A stretch of 64,000 nucleotides of DNA from an uncultured Collinsella sp. Lineage in GTDB: Bacteria; Actinomycetota; Coriobacteriia; Coriobacteriales; Coriobacteriaceae. Made by a program: the position numbers and the translations under genes. The stretch spans positions 7,146 to 71,145 of the forward strand of contig UQZH01000005.1 of the NCBI GenBank assembly GCA_900545445.1, given 5' to 3'. How positions within the stretch are numbered: the stretch's first letter is position 1; the number at the start of each line of letters is the position of its first letter. Shown here piece by piece: positions 15,447 through 22,872 of the stretch. Below the pieces are notes generated by a model, which worked only from the letters and a program-made list of their open reading frames with translations, did not search any database and was not told the DNA's origin.

Positions 15447-17180
15447 TTACATCTCACCGAGCATGATCCAGGCAGAGCTGTCCTGCGCGAGTCTGCCGTC
15501 TGCAAGCGCTGATGAGGTGAGCAGGACCCTGCCCGCCGGCAGCTCCACGGGTGCTGCACCGAAGTTCGTCACGCACGCCCAGCCGTTATCGCGGCGATAG
15601 GCGATGACGCCGCCCTCAGCGCCCTCGGCACCATCCGCAAGACCGGTGCGCCCGTCAAGATCGAGCCACGCAAGATCGTTGGCGCACCCGCGCAGCTTGC
15701 GCCGCAGCCAGAGGGCGTCACGATAGAGCGCAAGCATCGATGTCGGGTCCGTTTCTTCCCTATCGGCAGCATAATCGGAAAACCATGCAGGCTGCGGCAG
15801 ATGGGGCGCCGCATCAGCGTCCGCCGGCGAAAACCCAAACGATCCGCCCTGCGCGGGATCGTCCGCCGCTACCCACGGCAGGGGCACACGACAGCCGTCG
15901 CGCCCCTTCTCGCGCTTCGGTCCGCGCGTATTGGTTGCACTGGGATCTTCGAGTGCAGTCCACGGGATATCAGCCACCTCAAAAAGACCGAGCTCCTCAC
16001 CCTGATACACGTATGCCGAGCCCGGAAGCGCCAGTTCAAGCAAAAGGGCCGCCCGCGCGCGGCGCTCGCCGAGTTCACGGTCCTCGTCATAAGACGACCC
16101 GTCGCGTAAGAGCCAGTCGAGCGCAATCTGGTGGTAGCGCGTCGCCTTGATTTGCGGCAGGGCATAGCGCGTCGCCACGCGCGGCACGTCGTGGTTGGAG
16201 AGTACCCAGGTCGAGGCGGAATCGGATTCGATAGCTGCCTTCAAGCCCTCCTCGATTGCAGCGTGCATGTCATCATAGGTCCAAGTGGCCTTGGCAAACT
16301 CAAAGTTGAATGTCTGGCCAAGCTCGCTGGGACGCGCATAGAGATACTGGCGCTCAGGCAGCACCCACGCCTCGGCAACGGCGCTGCGCGGCGGATTATA
16401 GCGGTCGAACACGCGGCGCCACTCGCGATAGATCTCGTGGACCTCGTTGCGGTCCCACAGCGGATGGGTGCCGTCGTCAACCATGTCATCGCCCTCGGCG
16501 AGATGCCACCGGTCGAGGTCATCGCGGTCGAGATCCTTGGCGAGACCGTGCGCCACATCGATGCGAAAGCCATCGACGCCTCGATCGCTCCAAAACGCCA
16601 GGACGTCGCAAAAGAACGCGTGAACCTCGGGGCATGACCAGTCAAAGTCCGGCTGCTCGGGCGTAAACATGTGCAGATACCATTGACCGTCCGCAACACG
16701 CGTCCAGGCGGGGCCGCCAAAGTTGGCATTCCAATTGGTGGGAGGCAGCTCGCCATGCTCGCCGCGACCATCGCGGAAGATATAACGGGCGCGCTCGGGC
16801 GATCCGGGGCCGGCGGCAAGAGCGGCTTTGAACCAGGGGTGCTGGTTGGATGAATGGTTGGGCACGATATCGACGATGACCTTGATGCCGCGCGCGTGAG
16901 CCGCAGCGATCATGTCATCGAAGTCGTCAAGCGAGCCGAGACGTGGGTCGACATCGCAGTAGTCCGCCACATCATAGCCGCCATCGACAAGAGGCGAAGG
17001 GTAAAACGGGCTCAGCCAGATGGCCTCGATGCCCAGCCGCTCAAGATAGTCCATCTGCTGGGTAATGCCCGCGATATCGCCCAGACCCGAACCGGTCGAA
17101 TCCTTAAACGAACGCGGGTAGATCTGATAGATCGCGGCATCGGACATCCATGAGCGCGAAGAGGACTTTTCTGCAGCCAT
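15447..17180 (-). CDS. GH13 alpha-glucosidase / oligo-1,6-glucosidase type
   Basis: 577 aa cytoplasmic glycoside hydrolase. The family regions are complete: DIVPNHSS (104-111), the nucleophile Asp208 in GFRIDVAHG, the acid-base Glu270 in AVAEAWV and the transition-state Asp331 in LSNHDVPR. It should release glucose from short alpha-glucosides; 1,4 versus 1,6 preference is not certain. ATG 17180 follows GGGAGG. The frame is open another 90 codons upstream, but these run into element B1 and lack similarity. No transporter or regulator sits beside it. Possible operator: the palindrome AATCGATCGATT near 17316-17327. Confidence 0.9.
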   Translation of the reverse strand: MAAEKSSSRSWMSDAAIYQIYPRSFKDSTGSGLGDIAGITQQMDYLERLGIEAIWLSPFYPSPLVDGGYDVADYCDVDPRLGSLDDFDDMIAAAHARGIKVIVDIVPNHSSNQHPWFKAALAAGPGSPERARYIFRDGRGEHGELPPTNWNANFGGPAWTRVADGQWYLHMFTPEQPDFDWSCPEVHAFFCDVLAFWSDRGVDGFRIDVAHGLAKDLDRDDLDRWHLAEGDDMVDDGTHPLWDRNEVHEIYREWRRVFDRYNPPRSAVAEAWVLPERQYLYARPSELGQTFNFEFAKATWTYDDMHAAIEEGLKAAIESDSASTWVLSNHDVPRVATRYALPQIKATRYHQIALDWLLRDGSSYDEDRELGERRARAALLLELALPGSAYVYQGEELGLFEVADIPWTALEDPSATNTRGPKREKGRDGCRVPLPWVAADDPAQGGSFGFSPADADAAPHLPQPAWFSDYAADREETDPTSMLALYRDALWLRRKLRGCANDLAWLDLDGRTGLADGAEGAEGGVIAYRRDNGWACVTNFGAAPVELPAGRVLLTSSALADGRLAQDSSAWIMLGEM

Positions 17181-17369
17181 GGGGTGAGCCTCCCTTGCAA
17201 CGAGGTTTTGCGAGATGCCCACGATGATACGCCCAAAGCTGTCATTCGAGGCAAACAACGCCACAGCCACACCCCAAAACGCTCGCTCCCTCTCGGGCTC
17301 GAGCCTCCTGGGACGAATCGATCGATTAGTGAAAAGAACGGAAGACTCACTCCCCCGGCCACAACAGCG

Positions 17370-17472
17370 AGCGGGCTCCGGGTGCCCCAGGTTGCCGCGA
17401 AAGAGGAGGGAAGCGTACTTTATGTACGCGACCGACGATTGAGGGGGCAAGATGGGGTGCCCGGGGCTCGCG
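17370..17472. repeat. Long nested hairpin, element B1
   Basis: Imperfect outer arms (about 17372-17394 with 17445-17470) pair through many G-U type differences (left GGGCTCCGGGTGCCCC). The core at 17392-17441, read on the minus strand, matches the core of element B2 at 36060-36109 at about 41 of 51 aligned positions, including GCGTAC-(4 or 5 nt)-GTACGCTTC at the tip (17413-17429). The outer stem is unrelated to that of B2. It lies between the tRNA terminator and the glucosidase gene. Confidence 0.7.
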
Positions 17473-17482
17473 CAGCGTCAAC

Positions 17483-17509
17483 AAAAAACGCGGTTCGTTA
17501 GAACCGCGT
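17483..17509 (-). terminator. Terminator of the tRNA Gly-Cys-Gly unit
   Basis: A perfect 9-bp stem ACGCGGTTC/GAACCGCGT (17488-17496 with 17501-17509) with a 4-base loop is followed by six T on the minus strand. It starts 9 bases past the CCA of tRNA-Gly copy 2. Confidence 0.9.
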
Positions 17510-17520
17510 AAGATAGTTGG

Positions 17521-17593
17521 AGCGGACAACGGGGCTCGAACCCGCGACCCCAACCTTGGCAAGGTTGTGCTCTACCAACTGAGCCATGTCCGC
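17521..17593 (-). tRNA. tRNA-Gly (GCC), copy 2
   Basis: Identical in sequence to copy 1, with anticodon GCC in the loop TTGCCAA. CCA is encoded at 17518-17520. Last tRNA of the three-gene unit. A GGGCG/CGCCC hairpin at about 17610-17625 separates it from tRNA-Cys and may aid processing. Confidence 0.96.
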
Positions 17594-17638
17594 ATATGTA
17601 AAACAAAACGGGCGCCGGAGCGCCCGGATGTTGCCTGG

Positions 17639-17709
17639 AGGCGAAGCCCGGATTCGAACCGGGGGTAAAGGCTTTGCAGGCCTCTGCCTTACCACTTGGC
17701 CACTTCGCC
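17639..17709 (-). tRNA. tRNA-Cys (GCA)
   Basis: 71-nt cloverleaf on the minus strand with acceptor GGCGAAG/CTTCGCC, anticodon loop CTGCAAA (anticodon GCA) and T arm CCCGG-TTCGAAT-CCGGG. CCA is encoded at 17636-17638. It lies between two tRNA-Gly genes. Confidence 0.95.
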
Positions 17710-17746
17710 GAAAAAGGACCGCCTAAACGGTCCGGAAATGCAATGG

Positions 17747-17819
17747 AGCGGACAACGGGGCTCGAACCCGCGACCCCAACCTTGGCAAGGTTGTGCTCTA
17801 CCAACTGAGCCATGTCCGC
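17747..17819 (-). tRNA. tRNA-Gly (GCC), copy 3
   Basis: Identical to the other two Gly copies, with anticodon GCC. CCA is encoded at 17744-17746. First gene of the Gly-Cys-Gly unit; a GGACCG/CGGTCC hairpin (about 17716-17733) lies between it and tRNA-Cys. Confidence 0.96.
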
Positions 17820-17831
17820 TTGCGGGTTATT

Positions 17832-17879
17832 AATTTACGCGAGTTATCCAAAAGACGCAAGTACTTTTTTCAAAAAAGT
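17832..17879 (-). promoter_or_regulatory. Promoter of tRNA Gly-Cys-Gly with AT-rich palindromic upstream element
   Basis: On the minus strand TTGCGT (17860-17855) and TAAATT (17837-17832) are spaced by 17 bases. A palindrome ACTTTTTTCAAAAAAGT (17863-17879) abuts the -35, as at the other tRNA units. Confidence 0.75.
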
Positions 17880-17924
17880 TGCCGGCCGCGTGTTCTTGGT
17901 GGCTAAACGCGCTAAAGCGATTGG

Positions 17925-18671
17925 CTAGGCACGCGATTCCAGTGCTCCGCTAAATAGCTTCACCATCTGCACGCGCGTGCCGGTGCCGTCTGTGCGACGA
18001 GCAACCTCCACGTTATCGACAAGCATACTCATAAGCTTGATACCACGGCCGCGTTCCTCAGATGCGACCGGTTCGCTCGCTCCATCGATAGAATAGCCGG
18101 CACCCCGATCAAGCACCTCAACCACGACGCGATCGCCATAGGCCTGAACCGTCAGGACGCACCCGATACCGCCCGCATGGTCATAGGCATTACCCAGCGC
18201 CTCCCCCGACGCCAACGCGACATCGTAGCGCTCGTCGCGGCGCAACGGAAGCGATTCAAGGAGTTCGGCGATGCGATGTCGATAGTATGGAAGATTCTCG
18301 ATACCCTGTCGGACCTCGACGCTCTTGCTCCATCGCGGCAACTCTCCCACCGGAATAGCGGGAATCGACTCACGCGCCGGACCCGCAACATGAAGGATGT
18401 CGACAAGTCGGGCAATCTCCAAAAAGCGAATGATCTCATCGGAGGCGTTAACGAGCGAAAGCAGGCCCTCTCGCCTCATGAGCTCTCTGGCACGTGTAAG
18501 CAAAAACGCCAAACCCGTCGAGTCGATAAAGCCCACGGCCTGGCAATTGATGACAACGCGACGCACGCCCCGGTCGATAAGATTATCCAACCGTGGACGC
18601 AGCACGGACACCGAGGCGATGTCGACATCACCCGGTGGCGTCAGAACCGCTATGTCATTCCACTCATTCAT
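17925..18671 (-). CDS. STAS / anti-sigma-type ATPase fusion (partner-switching regulator)
   Basis: 248 aa. Residues 1-105 form a STAS domain like anti-sigma antagonists; CQAVGFIDSTGLAFLL holds the phosphorylatable Ser/Thr region. The rest is a HATPase_c serine kinase domain (ALASGEALGNAYDHAGG, then EVLDRGAGYSI and EERGRGIKLMSMLVD). Antagonist and kinase are usually separate proteins; here they are fused. It follows the SpoIIE-type phosphatase gene by 80 bases, its natural opponent. ATG 18671 is chosen; TTG 18689 would add six residues. Confidence 0.82.
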   Translation of the reverse strand: MNEWNDIAVLTPPGDVDIASVSVLRPRLDNLIDRGVRRVVINCQAVGFIDSTGLAFLLTRARELMRREGLLSLVNASDEIIRFLEIARLVDILHVAGPARESIPAIPVGELPRWSKSVEVRQGIENLPYYRHRIAELLESLPLRRDERYDVALASGEALGNAYDHAGGIGCVLTVQAYGDRVVVEVLDRGAGYSIDGASEPVASEERGRGIKLMSMLVDNVEVARRTDGTGTRVQMVKLFSGALESRA

Positions 18672-18752
18672 ACGACCATGGTTCCCCAAAAGAGCTCGCT
18701 CGATGCATACGTATCTGCAACCGCGCAGATTTTGCCCGTCAAGTATCGCGGT

Positions 18753-21098
18753 CTACGATCGACCCCGTAAAAACTCAAGGGAAACCAGCGCAATGTCATC
18801 GTCCAGCGCCGACTCGGTAAAGCGGTCAAGCTCTCCCAAGACCTTACCGCAGATTCCCGATACACCCTCACCCGAGACAGAGAGCAAAAGGTCACGAAGG
18901 CGCTGCTCGCCAAAGAAAGCACCCGAGCGATCACGTGCTTCGATTGTTCCGTCGGTATACATGAATAGTATGTCACCAGGAGCGAACGTAAACACGCCTG
19001 TCTCGTACACCATGCTCTCAAAGGCGCCGATCACGCCCGATTGGCACCCAAGGAGCTCCACTTCTCCCCCTCGGGTTTCTCCGCCGCCAAGCGGCGTCGA
19101 CGACGGTCTAATGACCATAGTGGGAGGATGTCCCGCAGAGCAGTAGGTAGCGCGACCCGCTTTAAGATCAATCTTGGCGATAAACGCCGTCACGAACGTC
19201 TCGACCCTCGAAAAGCCCATGAGCATGCTATTGAGCGAGCGGGCCATACGGGCGGGCCCAGCACCCTCCCAGGCATAGGCCGTCAGCGCCGTCTTGACGA
19301 GCGCTGACATCGACGCCGCCTCGATTCCTTTGCCGGATACATCGCCCAAAATCATAACGGCGCAATCGTCGGGAAGACGGACGAGCGTATAAAAGTCGCC
19401 GCCGACCAACGCCGAATTCGTTGCCGAAAGGTATACCGAATCGGTCGCGATACCCGGAACGTCACCAAGCGAATTTCTCATGCCAATCTGGAGGGTCTGA
19501 GCGATATGGCGCTCCTCGCGCTTTTGAGATTCGCCCTCGTAGATCAGTTCAAAGTCATGCGCCAAGTGCACCAAGTAGTCATATTCAAGGTCATCAATCG
19601 GCTCTTGACTACCGTCACGAAGCAGCAGCGCGCGCGTCGTCGGGCCTTTCGCAACAGAAGCAGGAACGATCGCGTCGTTGCTGTGCTTGCCATCACCCTC
19701 AGAGCGCGGGTGCCCCGCCTCGATGCCGGTGTCGACGTAGAGACCCTGGCAAGGCAGACCATGCGCCCTAAGCCAGCCTCCCATAGGCATCGATTCGTCA
19801 ACGCGAGTTATACGGACATGTTTAAGGTCCTCGGCACTCGTGCCGCCCAAAACAGATGCCTCAAAGCCATCAGGGCCAGCCCCCAGACGTGCCGCTGGCG
19901 CCGTCGTGGAAAAGAAAAGTTTCTCGGGATCGTCCGGCAAAGCAACGCGACTGCCGCCTTCAAAATCTATGACATAGGAGCCCAGACTGGCGTCATACTC
20001 AACAGGGCAAAAATGACAGTTGAGCATATTGCAAATCTCGGACGATATAGCCTGGGTAGCCGCGGCGGAATCGTCTAGAAAGGTAAACAACTCATCACGT
20101 AAGACATTGAGCGAGCGGCCAAGCTCGGCCGTGCGACGAGAGCGAAGGCTCGATGCCATGCCGACCAGCTGGATAGACAGGTAATCGCAAATGACCTCGA
20201 GTACATTAACGTCATAGGCGAGCGGTGCCTGAGGGCGCTTCCAACCAACTTCCAGCACGCCAAGGATCTGCGTACCGTAAAAAACGGGAAGACAGATCTC
20301 GCTGCGGTACGGAGGCATATCCTGCACGCGCAACAGGTGCTTAGAACGATTGTCCAGGTCCATGAACATACCGGAGGCAGCCCTATCACCCTCAAGGTCC
20401 TGTTGAATCGACAAGCGACAGGCACGCGACTCGCGAAGAACATACGTCGGAATGCCAGCGCCATACGGCAAAAACTCGGGCAGGTAGCTGTCGTGCAGCT
20501 CCTTGGAGACACCGCGAAGCTTAAAACCGCCGCTCTCAGAAAAATAGATAGCGGCACCCGAAGCATCGAGCGTTCCTACAAGCTGGTTCAAAACGATATC
20601 TAACAAACTGGGCAGCTCATCGGAGCCCACCGTGCTCATAATGACCGACAATGTACCCGAGAGACGCTTATTCGCCACTCTAAGCTCCGAAAGCGCACGC
20701 TTGAGCTGACGGTCGTGCGAATACTGTTCTTCGATGCTATGGAGTGCCACCAGAACGCGCGGCGCACGGCGGCCAAAGATTCGAGGCGGCGTAACCGAGC
20801 CGGCACAAACCAGGACGGGAATAAACGATCCGTCACTTAACTTGAGCATCAACTCGCTCTTTGTTCCATTGGTCTCAAAAGGAAGCCGATGCTCTGTCGC
20901 GCGTTCAAAAGCCGACGAGTACAAGAGGTCTTTAACGTCCCCGTTGATCACATCGGAACGCTCCTCGCACATCAAGTCGAGCAAGCGATTATTTACATGC
21001 AAAATGGTTCCGTCGAGCTCGCAGATAATGACAGCATCGCTCGTGATCTCGACCAATTGGGCAACGTCCGCCCACTCATTGCGCTCAAGCGTTTCCAT
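18753..21098 (-). CDS. PAS-GAF-PP2C (SpoIIE-type) serine phosphatase
   Basis: 781 aa. A PAS-like domain (about 8-115, TSDAVIICELDGTILHVNNR), a GAF domain (about 150-320, LDIVLNQLVGTLDASGAAIY) and a second sensor-like region precede a C-terminal PP2C domain (about 565-780) with ALVGGDFYTLV, ILGDVSGKGIEAA and MYTDGTIEARD, whose Asp residues bind the catalytic metals. It should dephosphorylate the STAS partner in response to an unknown signal. ATG 21098 follows GTGAGG; GTG 21110 adds four residues. No membrane segment. The sigma factor controlled is not in the window. Confidence 0.87.
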   Translation of the reverse strand: METLERNEWADVAQLVEITSDAVIICELDGTILHVNNRLLDLMCEERSDVINGDVKDLLYSSAFERATEHRLPFETNGTKSELMLKLSDGSFIPVLVCAGSVTPPRIFGRRAPRVLVALHSIEEQYSHDRQLKRALSELRVANKRLSGTLSVIMSTVGSDELPSLLDIVLNQLVGTLDASGAAIYFSESGGFKLRGVSKELHDSYLPEFLPYGAGIPTYVLRESRACRLSIQQDLEGDRAASGMFMDLDNRSKHLLRVQDMPPYRSEICLPVFYGTQILGVLEVGWKRPQAPLAYDVNVLEVICDYLSIQLVGMASSLRSRRTAELGRSLNVLRDELFTFLDDSAAATQAISSEICNMLNCHFCPVEYDASLGSYVIDFEGGSRVALPDDPEKLFFSTTAPAARLGAGPDGFEASVLGGTSAEDLKHVRITRVDESMPMGGWLRAHGLPCQGLYVDTGIEAGHPRSEGDGKHSNDAIVPASVAKGPTTRALLLRDGSQEPIDDLEYDYLVHLAHDFELIYEGESQKREERHIAQTLQIGMRNSLGDVPGIATDSVYLSATNSALVGGDFYTLVRLPDDCAVMILGDVSGKGIEAASMSALVKTALTAYAWEGAGPARMARSLNSMLMGFSRVETFVTAFIAKIDLKAGRATYCSAGHPPTMVIRPSSTPLGGGETRGGEVELLGCQSGVIGAFESMVYETGVFTFAPGDILFMYTDGTIEARDRSGAFFGEQRLRDLLLSVSGEGVSGICGKVLGELDRFTESALDDDIALVSLEFLRGRS

Positions 21099-21123
21099 CG
21101 TGAACCTCACCGTCTATCGGTAA

Positions 21124-21146
21124 CAAAAAAGCCTCCGAAGAGGCTT
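21124..21146 (-). terminator. Terminator of tRNA-Leu
   Basis: A short stem AGCCTC-CGAA-GAGGCT (21130-21145) with a GNRA-like loop is followed by T6 on the minus strand (21125-21130). It lies just after the Leu tRNA CCA end. Confidence 0.85.
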
Positions 21147-21160
21147 CTCAAATGCGATGG

Positions 21161-21247
21161 TGTCGGAGGCGGGACTTGAACCCGCATGACCAAAAAGCGG
21201 TCACTAGCACCTCAAGCTAGCGCGTCTGCCAATTCCGCCACTCCGAC
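21161..21247 (-). tRNA. tRNA-Leu (GAG)
   Basis: 87-nt class II tRNA on the minus strand: acceptor GTCGGAG, anticodon stem CTAGC/GCTAG with loop TTGAGGT (anticodon GAG), a long variable arm (TGACCGC...GGTCA), and T loop TTCAAGT. CCA is encoded at 21158-21160. Confidence 0.95.
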
Positions 21248-21304
21248 ATGCTATGTTGTTGATTCGCGGTTCGCTTTGTTGAACCCGCGCGTTCAACGAG
21301 GAAG

Positions 21305-21353
21305 ATAATAACCTATGTTTCGAGAACTGTGCAAGCACTTTTTAGAAAAAAGT
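21305..21353 (-). promoter_or_regulatory. Promoter of tRNA-Leu with AT-rich palindromic upstream element
   Basis: On the minus strand TTGCAC (21334-21329) and TATTAT (21310-21305) are spaced by 18 bases, with an AT-rich near-palindrome (ACTTTTTAGAAAAAAGT, 21337-21353) just upstream. Confidence 0.7.
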
Positions 21354-21391
21354 TTACAAATTTGTAAATGCGCAGGTAGATCCGTATGTCC

Positions 21392-21516
21392 GGTCCCGTA
21401 TCGGTGTTGCCTCCCGGCGCGTCCTCGGGCATGAGCGATATTTTGCTACGCACTTCGTGCTGCAAAATATCGCTCCCCCTGCGGAATGCGCCGGGAGGCA
21501 ACACCGATACGGGACC
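21392..21516. repeat. Long nested hairpin, element A3
   Basis: A perfect 29-bp outer stem (21392-21420 with 21488-21516) encloses a perfect 13-bp inner stem AGCGATATTTTGC (21434-21446 with 21462-21474) and a tip GCAC-TTC-GTGC. The two stems are separated by an asymmetric internal loop carrying GTCCTC (21421-21426) and CTGCGG (21479-21484); read on the minus strand these are CCGCAG and GAGGAC, as in A1, A2 and A4. Nothing here is coding. Confidence 0.92.
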
Positions 21517-21576
21517 TACGGCCACACACTCCATGCACCGTTCTCAAACATGTTCTGGGGCTGATGCATATTTGGC

Positions 21577-21631
21577 GGCTCGGCTAAGCCGAGCCCTTAT
21601 ATACGGAGGCCGGAGCTAAAGCTCCGGCCTC
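21577..21631. repeat. Two tandem GC-rich hairpins between A3 and A4
   Basis: GGCTCGGC-TAA-GCCGAGCC (21577-21595, 8 bp) and GAGGCCGGAGC-TAAA-GCTCCGGCCTC (21606-21631, 11 bp) are both perfect. Neither has a clear T run. They may be terminators for oppF transcription or degenerate elements. Confidence 0.75.
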
Positions 21632-21695
21632 ACTAAATTTCATATTAGATAAAGTGAGCGATCAAGGAATCGAACCCCCCTGCAGTGGCAACACA

Positions 21696-21827
21696 GGGCC
21701 CGTGCTGGATTTAGTTTTCAGAACATTCCGCAGACCAGGAAACCCCCTTATCCGCAGCTCCGAAGGAGCAGGATAAGGGGGTTTCCATGGTCGAGGACGT
21801 TCTGAAAACTAAATCCAGCACGGGCCC
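21696..21827. repeat. Long nested hairpin, element A4 (just past oppF)
   Basis: A perfect 29-bp outer stem (21696-21724 with 21799-21827) encloses a perfect 16-bp inner stem GGAAACCCCCTTATCC (21738-21753 with 21771-21786) and a tip GCTCC-GAA-GGAGC. CCGCAG (21728-21733) and GAGGAC (21793-21798) lie on either side of the internal loop. It ends 16 bases before the oppF stop codon side, so it is the first structure in the oppF 3' untranslated RNA. Orientation of the motifs is opposite to A3. Confidence 0.93.
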
Positions 21828-21843
21828 GGACAAGAACAACCGA

Positions 21844-22872
21844 CTACAGGTCGATGTGCGATTCCTTGATCGGGAACGGCTCGGCGAAGTGGCAGGCGCA
21901 GCAGTGGCCCGGTGCAACTTCCTTAAACTCAGGAAGTTTCTCAGAGCAGATACCCTGCGCGATCGGGCAGCGGGTGTGGAAACGGCAACCGGTCGGCGGA
22001 TCCAGCGGCGACGGCGGATCGCCGGCGAGGATGATGCGCTTACGGGTCTTCTGGATATCCGGATCGGGAACCGGCACAGCAGACAACAGCGACTGCGTGT
22101 ACGGATGGTGGGGCTCGCTGTAGAGCGTCTTCCAGTCAGAAACCTCGACCATCTTACCCAGATACATAACGGCAACGCGATCGGAGATATGCTGCACAAC
22201 AGACAGGTCGTGGGCAATAAACAGATACGCGGTACCAAACTTGTCCTGCAATTCCTTGAGCAGGTTCAAAACCTGAGCCTGAATGGATACATCCAGAGCG
22301 GAAACCGGCTCGTCGCAGATGATCAGCTTAGGCTTCAGAGCAAACGCGCGGGCAATGCCGACACGCTGACGCTGACCGCCGGAGAACTCGTGCGGATAGC
22401 GGTTGATGTGCTCGGGGTTCAGACCGACGACGTCCAGCAGCTCGCGGACACGCTCAATGCGCTCTTCCTTAGTGCCCACGCCGTGAATGGTCATGGGCTC
22501 GGAGACGATCTCGCCGATGGTCATACGGGGATTCAGCGAAGCATAAGGATCCTGGAAGATAAACTGCATCTCACGACGCATGTCCTTGATCTCATGCTTG
22601 CTCATCTCGGCAACATCTTTGCCCTGGAAGAACACCTTGCCGGCGGTCGGCTTGGTCAGACGCATGATAGTGCGGCCCGTGGTGGATTTACCGCAACCAG
22701 ACTCGCCAACCAGACCAAAGGTCTCGCCAGGATAAATCTCAAAAGAGATGTCGTTTACAGCAGAGACGACGCGCTTGGAAAAACGCTTGGCGAACATGCC
22801 GGACTCTGCGGGAAACTCCTTGGAGAGGTGCTCGACCTTCAGCAGTGGAGTGCGCTCGTTATTGTCTGCCAT
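21844..22872 (-). CDS. oppF: Oligopeptide ABC transporter ATPase, OppF type
   Basis: 342 aa. The second ATPase of a peptide importer. Walker A GESGCGKST is near residue 60, the ABC signature FSGGQRQRVGIARA near 160 and Walker B LIICDEPVSALD near 182. The C-terminal oligopeptide extension has CRFHTRCP. ATG 22872 directly follows the oppD stop codon (TAA then ATG), a coupled arrangement. Last gene of the operon; long hairpin A4 follows. It should energise uptake through OppB and OppC together with OppD. Confidence 0.93.
   Translation of the reverse strand: MADNNERTPLLKVEHLSKEFPAESGMFAKRFSKRVVSAVNDISFEIYPGETFGLVGESGCGKSTTGRTIMRLTKPTAGKVFFQGKDVAEMSKHEIKDMRREMQFIFQDPYASLNPRMTIGEIVSEPMTIHGVGTKEERIERVRELLDVVGLNPEHINRYPHEFSGGQRQRVGIARAFALKPKLIICDEPVSALDVSIQAQVLNLLKELQDKFGTAYLFIAHDLSVVQHISDRVAVMYLGKMVEVSDWKTLYSEPHHPYTQSLLSAVPVPDPDIQKTRKRIILAGDPPSPLDPPTGCRFHTRCPIAQGICSEKLPEFKEVAPGHCCACHFAEPFPIKESHIDL

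Noticed and set aside
17181..17450. 90 extra N-terminal codons for the glucosidase
   Set aside because: They include element B1 sequence and a low-similarity stretch; ATG 17180 has a Shine-Dalgarno and starts the GH13 fold.
15155..17819. CRISPR-like array because of three identical 73-bp blocks
   Set aside because: The repeats are full tRNA-Gly genes with encoded CCA and cloverleaf structure.
21655..21690. tmRNA or tRNA gene
   Set aside because: Only a T-loop-like segment is present; no acceptor stem, anticodon arm or tag sequence can be found.
21392..21827. Insertion sequence or MITE with target-site duplication
   Set aside because: No transposase, no terminal motif shared between the outer stems, and no clear flanking direct repeats were visible by eye.
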